A stretch of 64,000 bases of DNA, from NCBI RefSeq assembly GCF_002863225.1, contig NZ_PKEK01000049.1, positions 62,001-126,000 of the forward strand, read 5' to 3'. The position numbers were made by a program, and so were the translations under genes. Shown piece by piece: positions 1 through 10,755 of this stretch. The number at the start of each line of letters is the position of its first letter. Within the stretch, counting starts at the first letter, position 1. The DNA comes from Mycobacterium sp. (GTDB taxonomy: Bacteria; Actinomycetota; Actinomycetes; Mycobacteriales; Mycobacteriaceae). The notes beneath the pieces are model-generated. The model worked only from the letters and a program-made list of their open reading frames with translations, searched no databases and was not told the DNA's origin.

Positions 1-882
<882 letters not shown>

Positions 883-1014
883 CTAGTTGAGCCTACCGGT
901 GGCTATGGTCGGCTCTGCAGCGCGGGCCAAGGGCCGCTAGCCTCCGTAGGACAACCTCGCGGCGGCCTGACTCATCCAGAGCCGCGCAGACTTGCAATCC
1001 GAGGAGACCCGTTT

Positions 1015-1659
1015 ATGCCTGGTCCGTACCCGTCGGACCACCGAGCGGGCGCCGACGGATCACCGCTCACCGACACCCATCCCAGCCAACCCATCCCGGC
1101 CCCGCCGGGGTTCGCGCCACCACCGCCGGGCCCGGTGTACCCGCCCGCGCCGCCGCCGCTGCCCTATCCGAAACCCCGTCGTCGGCGGCTGCTGGTCGGG
1201 AGCGCGGTCGCACTGCTGGTGATCGCCGCAGCGACCGCGGCGATCCTGTACGCCTCGCACCGCCCTCCGTCGGCAGCGGCCGGTGCGTTCTCCGATTCGA
1301 CGGCCACGGCCGCCATCCAGGGCTATCTGGACGCCCTGCAGCAACGCGACACCGAGACCATTTCCCGCCATGCGCTGTGCGGCATCTACGACGCCGTACG
1401 CGACCGCCGATCCGATCAGGCGGTGGCCAAACTGAGCAGCGACGCGTTCCGCAAGCAATTTTCCGATGCGCGGGTGACGTCGATCGACAAGATCGTCTAC
1501 TGGTCGAACTATCAGGCCCAGGTGCTGTTCAGCATGCGCGTCCAGGAAGCCAACGGCAGCAGCGCACGCAGGGAGGTGCAGGGCGTGGCGCAACTACTGA
1601 GTCAGCACAACCAAGTTCTGGTGTGCTCGTATGTACTGCGGACCGCCGGTCTGTACTGA
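1015..1659 (+). CDS. Proline-rich membrane-anchored protein, Rv2203-like
   Basis: Protein of 214 residues of unknown function. The ATG at 1015 follows a GAGGAG ribosome site about ten bases upstream. An open frame extends further upstream, but it lies antisense to adoK and has no such support. Residues 1-55 are a cytoplasmic-looking Pro/Ala-rich tail, followed by a basic RRRR stop and one membrane segment around residues 59-80. An extracytoplasmic domain of about 130 residues contains three Cys (in HALCGI, VLVCSY). The layout, a single-pass anchor with a secreted DUF4878/Tad-like domain, is typical of mycobacterial cell-envelope proteins of this position. No catalytic motif is seen. Confidence 0.8.
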   Translation: MPGPYPSDHRAGADGSPLTDTHPSQPIPAPPGFAPPPPGPVYPPAPPPLPYPKPRRRRLLVGSAVALLVIAAATAAILYASHRPPSAAAGAFSDSTATAAIQGYLDALQQRDTETISRHALCGIYDAVRDRRSDQAVAKLSSDAFRKQFSDARVTSIDKIVYWSNYQAQVLFSMRVQEANGSSARREVQGVAQLLSQHNQVLVCSYVLRTAGLY

Positions 1660-1681
1660 GGCGCTAGGTGACTGAGGCGCT
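1656..1681. repeat. 10-bp direct repeat at the 3' end of the Rv2203-like gene
   Basis: CTGAGGCGCT occurs at 1656-1665 and again at 1672-1681 with a 16-base period. The first copy contains the TGA stop of the upstream gene. This looks like a small local duplication between two convergent genes. Confidence 0.6.
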
Positions 1682-1689
1682 GGTGCGCG

Positions 1690-2049
1690 TCAGTTGAACG
1701 AGTCGCCGCAGGCGCAAGAACCGGTGGCGTTCGGGTTGTCGATGGTGAAACCCTGCTTCTCGATGGTGTCGACGAAGTCGATCGAGGCGCCCTGGATGTA
1801 GGGCGCACTCATCCGGTCGACCGTCAACGTCACGCCGCCGAACTCCACGGTGAGATCGCCGTCGAGGGTGCGGTCGTCGAAGAACAGGTTGTAGCGCAGA
1901 CCGGCGCATCCGCCGGGCTGGACGGCGATGCGCAGCGACAGGTCGTCGCGGCCCTCCTGGTCCAGCAGCGACTTGGCCTTGGCTGCCGCAGCATCGGTCA
2001 AGATCGCGCCGTGGGTGGTGGCGGTTGCTGACTCGTCCTGAACAGTCAT
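1690..2049 (-). CDS. erpA: A-type Fe-S cluster insertion protein (HesB/IscA/ErpA family)
   Basis: Protein of 119 residues that carries or delivers iron-sulfur clusters to apo-proteins in the cytosol. The family's three ligand cysteines are visible: one in PGGCAGLRY and the CxC pair in GSCACGDSF at the C-terminus. The start is the ATG at 2049, preceded by AGGGAGAAGC; it gives the MTVQ N-terminus of mycobacterial orthologues. An in-frame upstream start at 2106 would add 19 residues without a ribosome site. It converges on the gene ending at 1659. The symbol erpA is the usual automated name; the precise client proteins in mycobacteria are an inference. Confidence 0.9.
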   Translation of the reverse strand: MTVQDESATATTHGAILTDAAAAKAKSLLDQEGRDDLSLRIAVQPGGCAGLRYNLFFDDRTLDGDLTVEFGGVTLTVDRMSAPYIQGASIDFVDTIEKQGFTIDNPNATGSCACGDSFN

Positions 2050-2110
2050 TGCTTCTCCCTGTAAGTACTGGTCTCTGGGTGGGCTCGCGGTAGCGAGTTG
2101 GCCCACCTCC

Positions 2111-3217
2111 TCAAAGGTACCTTGTCGCGCCGCTATTCCCGAGTCGTGCCGCGACCTCGGAGGCCAGCCCGATCAGCTGGTTGGCGGCATCGGCCAGCGC
2201 CAGCCGCACCGAACCGGCGTGATCGGAAATCGAGGCGGCCCCCAGAACGCCGGCGGACTGGAAGGTCGCCTCGTCCAGCATCACCTGACCGGCCAGCACC
2301 ACCACCGGTACCTGCGCAGACCGTGCCGCTGCGGCGAGCGCGCCGACCACCTTTCCGCGCAGCGACTGCTCGTCGAACTTGCCCTCCCCGGTGATCACCA
2401 GGTCGACGGCGGCGAGGTCGGCGGCCAGGCCGGTGCGCTCGGCGATGATCGCCGCGCCCGACTCGCTTCGCCCACCCAGCGCTAGCAGCGCCGCACCGAT
2501 CCCGCCGGCGGCCCCGGCCCCGGATTCTGCGCTGACCAGCCGCCCGGCTGCAGCATCGAGCTCGCCGGCCCACTGCTCGAGGCGTTCTTCCAGGGCGGAC
2601 ACCGTGGCTGGATCGGCACCCTTCTGCGGACCGAACACCCGGGCCGCGCCCCACGGCCCCAGCAGCGGGTATTCAACGTCACACGCCGCAGTCAGCTCGA
2701 CCCCAGCCAGCCGCTGCCGGGCCGCCGACAGGCCGCCGAGCTCCTCGACCAGCCCACGACCGCCGTCGGTGCAGGCCGAGCCACCCAATCCGACCACGAT
2801 GCACGCGGCGCCCGCTTCCAGTGCGGCGGCGATGAGCTGGCCCACGCCGCGGCTGTGCGCCGCGAGTGCGGTCCGCGGTGTCGGCGGCCCGTCGAGCAGC
2901 GCCAGCCCGCAGGCCTGCGCGCATTCAAGGCAAGCGGTTCGCGACGACGCATCCCACACCCAGTCCGCGAGCACGTCGTCGCCCAACGGGCCGTGCACAC
3001 GCAGGTGTCGCCGTTCGCCCGATCGGCCGGCCAAGACGTCGGCAAACCCCGGGCCGCCGTCGGACTGCGGCGCGACGACGATGCGGTCACCGGGACGCAC
3101 CCGGTTCCAGCCCGCCGCGATGGCGGCGGCCGCCTGCACCGCGGTCAACGAGTCACCGAAACTGTCCGGAGCGATCAGCAGCCGCAGGTCGGGCGCAGGG
3201 TGTGCCGGCCCACTCAT
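2111..3217 (-). CDS. Glycerate kinase (GlxK family)
   Basis: Protein of 368 residues of the glycerate kinase type-1 family, which phosphorylates D-glycerate using ATP. The N-terminal [18 protein letters not shown] matches the family opening APDSFKxSLxA. Further hallmarks are [13 protein letters not shown], the glycine-rich [14 protein letters not shown] and [20 protein letters not shown], which hold the conserved substrate and phosphate-binding residues. Its ATG lies about 60 bases upstream of the ErpA-like gene start on the same strand, so the two are probably co-transcribed. Its physiological role in mycobacteria (serine or glyoxylate-derived glycerate) is inferred from the family only. Confidence 0.9.
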   Translation of the reverse strand: MSGPAHPAPDLRLLIAPDSFGDSLTAVQAAAAIAAGWNRVRPGDRIVVAPQSDGGPGFADVLAGRSGERRHLRVHGPLGDDVLADWVWDASSRTACLECAQACGLALLDGPPTPRTALAAHSRGVGQLIAAALEAGAACIVVGLGGSACTDGGRGLVEELGGLSAARQRLAGVELTAACDVEYPLLGPWGAARVFGPQKGADPATVSALEERLEQWAGELDAAAGRLVSAESGAGAAGGIGAALLALGGRSESGAAIIAERTGLAADLAAVDLVITGEGKFDEQSLRGKVVGALAAAARSAQVPVVVLAGQVMLDEATFQSAGVLGAASISDHAGSVRLALADAANQLIGLASEVAARLGNSGATRYL

Positions 3218-3301
3218 CTCAGCAACACTAGGGCGGTTCGACGATTGCGCCCTGAACCCGGCCGTTTTCCAGACGATCGGCCGCGAAGTAATCTAGCGGT
3301 C

Positions 3302-3961
3302 GTGAAACTGCTGGGCCGGAAGAACAATGACGAACCGGGCGACGCGTCGCCCCCGGTGGTTGCCGTCGAGGTGCCCGATGCCCGCGCCCCGCAGACCACC
3401 GCGCCCAAGGGCCGGCCCACGCCACGGCGCGACGCCGGGCGCCGGGGTCCGGTCGCGCCGGCACCGATGACCTCGTCGGAGGCGCGGGCCCGGCGGAAGT
3501 CGTTGGCGGGACCCAAGCTCAGCCGCGAGGAACGCAAGGCGCAGAGCGCTGTGCGCCGCGCTCAGACGAACGAGCGACGCGAGCGCATGATGAACGGCGA
3601 CGAGCGGTATCTGCTGTCACGCGATCAGGGACCGGTCCGACGCTATGTCCGCGATATCGTCGACGCCCGCCGCAACGTGCTCGGGTTGTTCATGCCGTCC
3701 GCGCTGGGCTTGATGTTCTTCATGTTCGCCATCCCCCAACTCCAGTTCTACGTGTCGCCGGCGATGCTGTTGCTGATGGCCGTGATGGCGCTTGACGGAC
3801 TCCTGCTGGGCCGCAAAGTCACCCGGCGGGTGGACGAGAAATTCCCCGAAGACACCGAAAGTCGTTTGAAGCTGGCGCTTTACGCAACCAGTCGAGCGTC
3901 ACAGCTGCGCCGGATGCGGGCGCCGCGACCTCAAGTCAAGCACGGCGCCCGTGTCGATTAG
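3302..3961 (+). CDS. DUF3043 membrane protein, Rv2206-like
   Basis: Protein of 219 residues with a very basic, disordered N-terminal half (residues 1-115, rich in Arg, Lys, Pro) and two membrane segments near residues 130-150 and 153-172, followed by a charged C-terminal tail. The sequence between (YVRDIVDARRNVLGLF, then LLGRKVTRRVDEKFPED) is the conserved DUF3043 core. GTG at 3302 is chosen since it gives the VKLLGRKN N-terminus known in mycobacteria; the longer open frame upstream overlaps the divergent glycerate kinase. Function is unknown. It sits upstream of cobU with a 43-base gap. Confidence 0.85.
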   Translation: MKLLGRKNNDEPGDASPPVVAVEVPDARAPQTTAPKGRPTPRRDAGRRGPVAPAPMTSSEARARRKSLAGPKLSREERKAQSAVRRAQTNERRERMMNGDERYLLSRDQGPVRRYVRDIVDARRNVLGLFMPSALGLMFFMFAIPQLQFYVSPAMLLLMAVMALDGLLLGRKVTRRVDEKFPEDTESRLKLALYATSRASQLRRMRAPRPQVKHGARVD

Positions 3962-4004
3962 GCCACGCCGGGCCATGCGCTCGCCGCGGGGCGACTGATC
4001 CACG

Positions 4005-4541
4005 GTGCGGACCCTGGTGCTCGGCGGAGTCAAGTCGGGAAAGTCGCGGTGGGCGGAGGCAGTGATCGCCGAGTCCGCGCCGGCTGATCAGCAGGTGCGC
4101 TACCTGGCGACCGGCAGTTCCACCGACTCCGATCCGGCCTGGCGACGCCGGGTCGACGAGCACCGCGACCGGCGGCCACGGCACTGGTCCACCGTCGAAA
4201 CCGACGACGTGGCACAGCAATTGCGGCGATCGCCGACCACGCCGACGCTGGTCGACGATATCGGCGGCTGGTTGACGGCGGCCCTGGATCGGCGCCGGGC
4301 CTGGGAAGGTGGTTCCATCTCCGCTGATCTCGACGAGTTGGTGACCTCGGTGGCGGGTTTCCGCGCGACGCTGGTGCTGGTCAGCCCCGAGGTCGGGCTG
4401 ACGGTCCACGCCGCCACCGCGTCCGCCCGCCGGTTCATCGACGAGACCGGCGCCCTCAACCAGCGCCTCGCCGTGCTGTGCGACCGGGTGGTGCTGGTGG
4501 TGGCCGGTCAGCCGATCGCGATCAAGCAGCCCGGGGTATGA
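4005..4541 (+). CDS. cobU: Adenosylcobinamide kinase / adenosylcobinamide-phosphate guanylyltransferase
   Basis: Protein of 178 residues, the normal CobU length. It phosphorylates adenosylcobinamide and then transfers GMP to form adenosylcobinamide-GDP, the substrate of CobS. The P-loop GGVKSGKS is at residues 7-14. The [13 protein letters not shown] segment matches the guanylylation-site region, and VDDIGGWL is the Walker-B-like motif. The start is the GTG at 4005. Its TGA overlaps the ATG of cobT in an ATGA, giving a contiguous cobU-cobT-cobS cluster for nucleotide-loop assembly. Confidence 0.9.
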   Translation: MRTLVLGGVKSGKSRWAEAVIAESAPADQQVRYLATGSSTDSDPAWRRRVDEHRDRRPRHWSTVETDDVAQQLRRSPTTPTLVDDIGGWLTAALDRRRAWEGGSISADLDELVTSVAGFRATLVLVSPEVGLTVHAATASARRFIDETGALNQRLAVLCDRVVLVVAGQPIAIKQPGV

Positions 4542-5590
4542 CGATGTTCGCGCCGGTCACGCCACCCGACACCACCGCCGCGGCGGCCGCCCGGGCCCGC
4601 CAGGACGAATTGGCCAAACCCCGCGGCGCGCTCGGCCGACTCGAGGATCTGTCGGTCTGGGTGTCGTCGTGCCAAGGGCATTGTCCGCCAACCCAATTCG
4701 ACCGCGCCCGGATCGTGGTGTTTGCCGGCGACCACGGCGTTGCGCGGTCCGGGGTGTCGGCCTATCCCCCAGAGGTCACCGCCCAGATGGTCGCCAACAT
4801 CGACGCCGGCGGGGCTGCGATCAACGTGCTGGCCGGCATCGCCGGGGCCACCGTGCGCGTCGTCGACCTCGCCGTGGATGCCGAACCGGTGTCGCCGCAG
4901 ATCGGCGCGCACAAGGTACGACGCAGCAGCGGCGATATCGCCGTCGAGGACGCGCTCACCGAGCAGGAGGCCCGCGCCGCGATCGACGCCGGCCGGCAGA
5001 TCGCCGACCAAGAGGTCGACGCGGGCGCCGACCTGCTGATCGCCGGCGATATGGGCATCGGAAACACTACTGCGGCAACGGTTCTGGTCGCGGCGTTGAC
5101 GGGCGTCGAGCCGGTCGTCGCGGTCGGTTACGGGACCGGGATCGACGACGCCGGATGGATCCGCAAGACCGCCGCCGTCCGCGACGCGTTGTTCCGCGCC
5201 GAGCACGTGCTGGCCAGCCCGGTCGCCACCCTGCAGTGTTGCGGCGGAGCCGATTTGGCGGGCGTCGCCGGGTTCTGCGCGCAGGCCGCGGTGCGTCGCA
5301 CCCCGGTGTTGCTCGACGGCATGGTCGTGACGGCCGCCGCGCTGATCGCCGAGCAACTCGCGCCGGGCGCCCGACTGTGGTGGCAGGCCGGCCACAGGTC
5401 GACCGAGCCCGCGCATGCACTCGCGTTGGCTCGCCTCGGCCTGGATCCGATTGTCGACCTCCAGATGCGGCTGGGCGAGGGCAGCGGCGCCGCGGTGGCC
5501 CTGCCGGTGCTGCGGGCCGCGGTGGCCACGCTGGCGTCGATGGCGACGTTCTCCGAGGCCGACGTGACAGACCGCCCGTCACCGCCGTGA
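4538..5590 (+). CDS. cobT: Nicotinate-nucleotide--dimethylbenzimidazole phosphoribosyltransferase
   Basis: Protein of 350 residues that activates the lower-ligand base (5,6-dimethylbenzimidazole) to its alpha-ribazole phosphate. Recognisable motifs include [12 protein letters not shown], the [20 protein letters not shown] block, [11 protein letters not shown] and the C-terminal [18 protein letters not shown], whose Glu is the catalytic base of the family. The start ATG at 4538 overlaps the cobU stop; another ATG two codons on is possible. The stop overlaps the GTG of cobS (GTGA), so translation of the three genes is probably coupled. Confidence 0.94.
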   Translation: MTMFAPVTPPDTTAAAAARARQDELAKPRGALGRLEDLSVWVSSCQGHCPPTQFDRARIVVFAGDHGVARSGVSAYPPEVTAQMVANIDAGGAAINVLAGIAGATVRVVDLAVDAEPVSPQIGAHKVRRSSGDIAVEDALTEQEARAAIDAGRQIADQEVDAGADLLIAGDMGIGNTTAATVLVAALTGVEPVVAVGYGTGIDDAGWIRKTAAVRDALFRAEHVLASPVATLQCCGGADLAGVAGFCAQAAVRRTPVLLDGMVVTAAALIAEQLAPGARLWWQAGHRSTEPAHALALARLGLDPIVDLQMRLGEGSGAAVALPVLRAAVATLASMATFSEADVTDRPSPP

Positions 5591-6315
5591 TCGGTGCGCT
5601 GGCAGCGGCTTTCGCGTTCGAGACGGTGATCCCGGTGCCCGGCCGACGACCGTTCGGTCGCGGCGCCATGGCCGCCGTGCCGGTGGTCGGCGCCACGCTC
5701 GGAGCGCTGGCCGCGGCGATCACCTGGGTGGGTTGGTGGGCGTTCGGCTCGGCCAGTCCGCTGTCCGGGTTGCTCGGCGTGGCCGCCGTCCTGATGCTGA
5801 CCCGGGGCCTGCACGTCGACGGGGTGGCCGACACCGCCGACGGGCTGGGGTGTTACGGGCCGCCCGAGCGCGCGCGCGAGGTGATGCGTGACGGGTCGAC
5901 CGGGCCGTTCGGTGTGGCCGCCGTCGTGGTGGTGATTGTCGTTCAGGCGCTGGCGTTTTCGGCGCTGACACCAGTCGGTATCGTCGTGGCCGTCTGCGCC
6001 GGCCGGGTGGCGGCGGTACTGGCCTGTCGCCGGGGGTTACCGGCCGCTCCCGGCAGCGCGTTGGGCGCGGCCGTTGTCGGCAGTCAACCGCTACCGGTCG
6101 TCGCGGCCTGGGTCGCGGCGTTGCTGGCGGCGTCGGCGGCATCGGGTCACCCACTGTGGCAGGGGCCGATCGCCGTGCTGGTCGCGCTGACGGTGTCCGT
6201 GCTGCTGGTCCGCCACTGTGCGCGACGCTTCGGCGGTGTCAGCGGCGACGTGCTCGGTGCCGCAATCGAATTGACGACGACTGTCGCTGCGATCCTGCTG
6301 GCGGTCCGGGCCTGA
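5587..6315 (+). CDS. cobS: Adenosylcobinamide-GDP ribazoletransferase (cobalamin synthase)
   Basis: Integral membrane enzyme of 242 residues that joins adenosylcobinamide-GDP and alpha-ribazole to make adenosylcobalamin. The N-terminal [28 protein letters not shown] and the [14 protein letters not shown] motif with the following [10 protein letters not shown] are diagnostic; the Asp-rich motif binds the metal. About six to seven hydrophobic segments are visible. GTG at 5587 overlaps the cobT stop. The frame is open far upstream but that part is the cobT shadow. It ends one base from the convergent ilvE stop. Confidence 0.92.
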   Translation: MIGALAAAFAFETVIPVPGRRPFGRGAMAAVPVVGATLGALAAAITWVGWWAFGSASPLSGLLGVAAVLMLTRGLHVDGVADTADGLGCYGPPERAREVMRDGSTGPFGVAAVVVVIVVQALAFSALTPVGIVVAVCAGRVAAVLACRRGLPAAPGSALGAAVVGSQPLPVVAAWVAALLAASAASGHPLWQGPIAVLVALTVSVLLVRHCARRFGGVSGDVLGAAIELTTTVAAILLAVRA

Positions 6316-6316
6316 G

Positions 6317-7423
6317 TCAGCCCAGCCGTGACATCCAGCCGTGGGTGTCGGCGAAGGTGCCGCGCTGGATTCCGGTGAGCGTGTCACGCAGTGCCATCGT
6401 CACCTCGCCCGATTCGCCGTCGCCGATGGTGAATTCGTCCTCGCCGTATTTCACCTGCGCCACCGGCGTGATGACCGCGGCGGTGCCGCAGGCGAACACT
6501 TCGGTGATCTCGCCGTCGGCAGCCTTCTTCTGCCACTCTTCCATGTCGATCTTGCGCTCTTCGATGGCGAATCCCGCGTCGGTCGCCAACTGCAGCAACG
6601 AGTCTCGTGTGATGCCCGGCAGAAGCGAGCCGGAAAGCTCCGGTGTGACCAGGCGGGCCGACCCACCGCTGCCGAACACGAAGAACAGATTCATGCCGCC
6701 CATCTCTTCGATGTAGCGGCGCTCGACGGCGTCCAGCCAGACCACCTGCTCGCAGCCCTTTTCCGCGGCCTCGGCCTGAGCGACCAACGAGGCGGCGTAG
6801 TTACCGCCGAACTTCGCAGCACCGGTGCCACCCGGGCTGGCCCGCACGTAATCCGCTGAGACCCAAACCGTCACCGGCTTGATGCCGTTCTTGAAGTAGG
6901 CCCCGGCCGGTGAGCCGATCACCATGTAGCGATACTGCTTTGCCGGGCGGACACCCAGGCCGGGTTCGGTGGCGAACACGAACGGCCGCAGATACAACGA
7001 CTCCTCACCGCCGGCCGGCGGAACCCACTCGTGGTCGACGGCGATCAGTTGCCGGAGCGATTCGAGGAACAACTCGTCCGGTAATTCGGGAATCGCGATC
7101 CGCTGCGCCGATGTCCGCAGCCGCGCAGCGTTGGCCTCGGCGCGAAACGAGACGATCGACCCGTCCGCCCAGCGATAGGCCTTGAGGCCCTCGAAGATTT
7201 CCTGCGCGTAATGCAGCACGATGGCCGAGGGGTCCAGTTCGATCGGCCCGTACGCCGTTACCCGCGCGTCGTGCCAGCCCCGGTCCTCGGAGTAGTCGAG
7301 CGAGACCATGTGGTCGGTGTGGAACTTGCCGAATCCGGGGTCGGCGAGGATCGCATGCCGCTCGTCATCGGTGGCCGGATTCGCGGCGGGAGACACCGTG
7401 AACTCGAGGACTCCGCTGCTCAT
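6317..7423 (-). CDS. ilvE: Branched-chain amino acid aminotransferase
   Basis: Fold-type IV PLP enzyme of 368 residues that carries out the last transamination in Leu, Ile and Val synthesis (and the first step of their breakdown). The PLP-binding Lys204 lies in [12 protein letters not shown]. Other family markers are [24 protein letters not shown], the [13 protein letters not shown] stretch and [14 protein letters not shown]. The ATG at 7423 is preceded by a GGAG-type ribosome site. It is in the same orientation as gcvT, with an 87-base gap. Confidence 0.95.
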   Translation of the reverse strand: MSSGVLEFTVSPAANPATDDERHAILADPGFGKFHTDHMVSLDYSEDRGWHDARVTAYGPIELDPSAIVLHYAQEIFEGLKAYRWADGSIVSFRAEANAARLRTSAQRIAIPELPDELFLESLRQLIAVDHEWVPPAGGEESLYLRPFVFATEPGLGVRPAKQYRYMVIGSPAGAYFKNGIKPVTVWVSADYVRASPGGTGAAKFGGNYAASLVAQAEAAEKGCEQVVWLDAVERRYIEEMGGMNLFFVFGSGGSARLVTPELSGSLLPGITRDSLLQLATDAGFAIEERKIDMEEWQKKAADGEITEVFACGTAAVITPVAQVKYGEDEFTIGDGESGEVTMALRDTLTGIQRGTFADTHGWMSRLG

Positions 7424-7510
7424 CGGCGTCGCTCCTGCGGGCCTTTCCGGATCGCACTGCCCTGTCGATCTGCGTCGGCGCTGGTCATCAGGTGATTGTA
7501 TAGCCGGGCG

Positions 7511-8605
7511 CTAACGAGTTTTCGCCTCGACGAAGGGCGGCTTCACGACCTCGCACTCGATCCCGCGCCCGCGAACGTCGACCGTGACGTGCTGGCCGTC
7601 TTCGATCCCGGCGTCGACGTCGACGAGCGCCAGGGCGATACCGATCTTCAACGTCGGGGAGAACGTGCCGGATGTGGTGACGCCGACGACAGCGTCGCCG
7701 TTCAGGACATTGAGGTCGGGTCGCAGCACACCGCGACCGACCGCGCGCAGTCCGCGCAGCAGCCGCGGCGGGCCGGATTCCTTCTCGGCAAGCAGCGCGT
7801 CCCGGCCGAAGAAGGCGTCCTTCTTCCAGCCGATCGCCCAGCCGCAGCGGGCCTGCAGCGGCGAGATGTCCGCCGAGAGTTCGTGACCGTGCAGCGGATA
7901 ACCCATCTCGGTACGCAGCGTGTCGCGCGCCCCGAGGCCGGCCAGCTGCCCGCCGGCCCGCTGCACCGCGGGCAACAACGCGTCGAAGACCACCTCGGCG
8001 GAGTCCCAGGGTGGCAGCAGCTCGTAGCCGGATTCGCCGGTGTAGCCGCTGCGGCACACCCGCACCGGCACGCCCTCCAGGCTCGCGTCGGCGTAACCCA
8101 TGTAGTCCATCGCGGTGGGCAGGCCCAGGCTTGCGAGCACCTCCGACGAGCGCGGCCCCTGCACGGCCAGCACGGCAAACGACCGATGCTCGTCGGTGAC
8201 GGTCACCTCTGCGGGCGCCGCACTCTGCAATGCGGCGACGACGGCCGCGGTGTTGGCGGCGTTGGGCACCAGGAAGATTTCGTCGGGGTCGACGTAATAG
8301 GCGATCAGGTCATCGATGACACCGCCGGATTCGTTGCAGCACAACGTGTATTGCGCCTTGCCCGGCTCGATGCGATTGAGGTCGTTGGTCAGCGTGGCGT
8401 TGGCGAACCGGGCGGCGCCGGGGCCTTTGATCAATGCCTTGCCCAGGTGGCTGACGTCGAACAGCCCGACGGCGTTGCGGGTGGCGGTGTGCTCGGCCAC
8501 GGTGCCGGCATAGGAGACCGGCATCAGCCATCCGCCGAATTCGGCGAAACTCGCGCCGTGTTCGCGGTGACGCTCGGCCAGTGGTCCGTGCAACAGATCG
8601 CTCAC
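7511..8605 (-). CDS. gcvT: Glycine cleavage system aminomethyltransferase (T protein)
   Basis: Protein of 364 residues that transfers the methylene group of the H-protein-bound aminomethyl unit to tetrahydrofolate, releasing ammonia. The family signatures [18 protein letters not shown], the [23 protein letters not shown] folate-binding stretch and [21 protein letters not shown] are all present, as are the C-terminal [22 protein letters not shown] barrel residues. The start is a GTG at 8605. The P and H proteins are not in this window. It is divergent from the adenylate cyclase at 8702. Confidence 0.94.
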   Translation of the reverse strand: MSDLLHGPLAERHREHGASFAEFGGWLMPVSYAGTVAEHTATRNAVGLFDVSHLGKALIKGPGAARFANATLTNDLNRIEPGKAQYTLCCNESGGVIDDLIAYYVDPDEIFLVPNAANTAAVVAALQSAAPAEVTVTDEHRSFAVLAVQGPRSSEVLASLGLPTAMDYMGYADASLEGVPVRVCRSGYTGESGYELLPPWDSAEVVFDALLPAVQRAGGQLAGLGARDTLRTEMGYPLHGHELSADISPLQARCGWAIGWKKDAFFGRDALLAEKESGPPRLLRGLRAVGRGVLRPDLNVLNGDAVVGVTTSGTFSPTLKIGIALALVDVDAGIEDGQHVTVDVRGRGIECEVVKPPFVEAKTR

Positions 8606-8701
8606 GACATTTCACCCTATGCGAGTCCTGTCTAGCTGCCCGCCTCCTCCCCCTCCGCCAATCGGAAGGCAGCGTCGCCGGCGGGCTGGCACACTGGGCC
8701 G

Positions 8702-9799
8702 GTGGTCGATTCGCCGGACTTCGAGGCCATCGAGGCCGCTGGGATCGCCGATCCACGCGAGCGGGCCGGCCTGCTCGCGTACCTGCTAAGCCTCGGTTAC
8801 TCGGTGGACGAAATGGCCGAGGCCGAACGCAATGGGCGGCTGTTCGGGCTGGCCGGTGACATGTTGCTGCGGTCCGGTCCGCCGGCCCACACGCTGCGTA
8901 GCGCCGCGGAGTCGATCGGCGTGAGCGTGCAGGACGTCGAGTACGGCTGGTCCATGCTCGGCCTGACCGTCGCCGACGCGGACGCGCCGATCTTGAGCCA
9001 GGCCGACGTCGACGGCCTGGCGACGTGGGTCGCGATGCGCAGCGAAATGGGTGACGACGCCGCCGACGGCTTCCTGCGGGTGCTCGGTGCGTCAGTCGCC
9101 CGACTCGCCGAGGCGGCGTCGTCGATGATCCGGACGAGCACCCCGCAGATGTGGCTCGGCTACACCGGTGACGAGTTGGCCACCGCGCAGGCCTACCACA
9201 AGGCCGCCGCGTTCATCCCCCGCATCGGGGCGATGATCGACGCGATCCACCGCCACCATCTGGTGAGCACCCGGACCTTCATCGAAGGCATGGCTCGCGG
9301 CCCGTCGGCCGGTTTGGAATGCGGCGTCGGGTTTGCCGACCTGTCCGGCTTCACCGCGCTGACGCAGGCGCTCACGCCCGCCGAATTATCGGCTCTGCTC
9401 AACGAATTCGGCGCCACGGTCAGCGACATCGTGCACGCGGACGGCGGACGGATCGTGAAATTCATCGGCGACGCGGTGATGTGGGTCAGCGCGGAACCGG
9501 AACGGCTGGCGCGTGCGGCGCTCGACCTGGTCGACCACCCGCGCGCCCGCGAAGAGGGCCTGCAGGTTCGCGCCGGGCTCGGCTTCGGCGAGGTCCTGAC
9601 ATTGAGCGGCGACTACTTCGGCAACGCGGTCAACTTGGCGGCGCGCCTCGTCGCTGCCGCGGCGCCCGGACAGATCCTCATCACCGAGGACGTCTACAAG
9701 CGCATCCCGGATTGGCCCGTGGTGGAGCAGGAGCCGTTGCAGCTCAAGGGTTTCGACGCGCCCGTCGTTGCCTACGAGCTGGGTCGCTCCGCGGATTGA
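8702..9799 (+). CDS. Class III adenylate cyclase with N-terminal regulatory domain, Rv2212-like
   Basis: Protein of 365 residues that makes cAMP from ATP. Residues 1 to about 195 form an all-helical N-terminal domain like the autoinhibitory module of the Rv1264/Rv2212 group. The cyclase domain starts near residue 204: metal Asp213 in GFADLSGFTAL, substrate Lys253 and second metal Asp257 in IVKFIGDAVM, and transition-state Asn311 and Arg315 in AVNLAARL. All catalytic positions are intact. No membrane segment is seen. GTG at 8702 is the start. For the M. tuberculosis counterpart, stimulation by fatty acids has been reported; that this applies here is inference. The 3' end overlaps the convergent membrane protein gene by 28 bases. 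Confidence 0.92.
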   Translation: MVDSPDFEAIEAAGIADPRERAGLLAYLLSLGYSVDEMAEAERNGRLFGLAGDMLLRSGPPAHTLRSAAESIGVSVQDVEYGWSMLGLTVADADAPILSQADVDGLATWVAMRSEMGDDAADGFLRVLGASVARLAEAASSMIRTSTPQMWLGYTGDELATAQAYHKAAAFIPRIGAMIDAIHRHHLVSTRTFIEGMARGPSAGLECGVGFADLSGFTALTQALTPAELSALLNEFGATVSDIVHADGGRIVKFIGDAVMWVSAEPERLARAALDLVDHPRAREEGLQVRAGLGFGEVLTLSGDYFGNAVNLAARLVAAAAPGQILITEDVYKRIPDWPVVEQEPLQLKGFDAPVVAYELGRSAD

Positions 9800-10665
9800 G
9801 GCTCCACATAGGCGACTTCGACTCCGGTCTGCAAAGACAGAGCCGAGCTCTGAGCCACCAGCAGGGCCGCGAAAATCCCTACCCACAGCCATGCTTGGGC
9901 GGGAGCGAGATGGGCGGACGGATTTCGCGCCGGTAGCGCCGTCAACGCGCACACCACGTCGCCGACCACCACCGCGACGGTGACGTACGGCAGAGCGGTC
10001 CGGAACTTCTGCACCCGCGCACTCGACCCCGCCGCCGAGCCGCGCCTGGCACGTCCGATCCACCAGATCGTCGCGCACACCACCAGCACCGTCAGCGCGA
10101 TCGGCAACCCGAGTTTGTTGGCGTCACTCCACAACGGCTCTAGAGGCTCCCGGGTTTTCTTGTCGGCCAGGGCCAGCGCCAGATCCGACAGCGCCGCCTC
10201 GATGAAGAACACCGCGATCGGTGGAACCAGCACTGCGACAATGAAAACGCAGTGTCTGGCCAGGGTCTCCGCCGAACCCGATACGAACTGCACGACCGCA
10301 TACAGCAGCATGTAGACCGAGGCGACAAACGATATGGCGCCCAGCAATTCCGCCGACGACGCCCGGCCGCCGGTGAGCGAGCAGCCATTCTCGCCCGCCA
10401 GCAAGCTGTACTGGATCGCCGACAGGAATAGTCCGAGGAAAGCACTCATCAGCGCGACCCCGGTCAGCGACTCGTGCTCGACCTCCTGCGTTCCGCGCGG
10501 TTTGCCATCGCCGCGGCGCCGGTAACCGCGGTCGAGCACCAGGTTGATGACCACGAACGCGAACCCGGCCAGGACACCGGCCAGCTGCGCGTAGTTGCGC
10601 GCCACGATCGATATGTCAAAGCCGGTCCACAGCACGCAGGAATCGGCCATCTGTCCCGTCGGCAT
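9772..10665 (-). CDS. Multi-pass membrane protein of unknown function
   Basis: Protein of 297 residues that I cannot place in a named family. About eight hydrophobic segments are visible: around 27-45, 75-95, 110-128, 135-155 and 190-206, then further segments towards the C-terminus. A positively charged loop follows the first segment ([11 protein letters not shown]), and the tail is short and soluble. The ATG at 10665 lies 7 bases after a good TACTAT -10 box, fitting a leaderless mRNA; an alternative ATG is at 10650. It overlaps the cyclase gene tail to tail. I recall no equivalent at this site in M. tuberculosis, so it may be an insertion. Confidence 0.75.
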   Translation of the reverse strand: MPTGQMADSCVLWTGFDISIVARNYAQLAGVLAGFAFVVINLVLDRGYRRRGDGKPRGTQEVEHESLTGVALMSAFLGLFLSAIQYSLLAGENGCSLTGGRASSAELLGAISFVASVYMLLYAVVQFVSGSAETLARHCVFIVAVLVPPIAVFFIEAALSDLALALADKKTREPLEPLWSDANKLGLPIALTVLVVCATIWWIGRARRGSAAGSSARVQKFRTALPYVTVAVVVGDVVCALTALPARNPSAHLAPAQAWLWVGIFAALLVAQSSALSLQTGVEVAYVEPQSAERPSS

Positions 10666-10672
10666 CGCCGAA

Positions 10673-10678
10673 ATAGTA
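10673..10678 (-). promoter_or_regulatory. Candidate -10 box of a leaderless transcript
   Basis: TACTAT on the minus strand matches the mycobacterial TANNNT -10 pattern. It stands seven bases before the ATG at 10665, so the transcript would start at or next to that ATG. No convincing -35 is visible, and no ribosome site precedes the ATG. Confidence 0.4.
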
Positions 10679-10755
10679 GTCGCACCAACGCCTTGAGCAG
10701 GGGTGAAACACGGGCGGCGGGCGGCCGAATACGACGGTCGTTAGGGTTGACATTT

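Noticed and set aside
4005..6315. Cobalamin riboswitch near the cob genes
   Set aside because: The gap before cobU is 43 bases and those before cobC and cobD are short; no B12-box-like sequence was found.
6222..6316. Terminator between cobS and ilvE
   Set aside because: The convergent stops are one base apart and no G+C-rich hairpin with T-run is visible.
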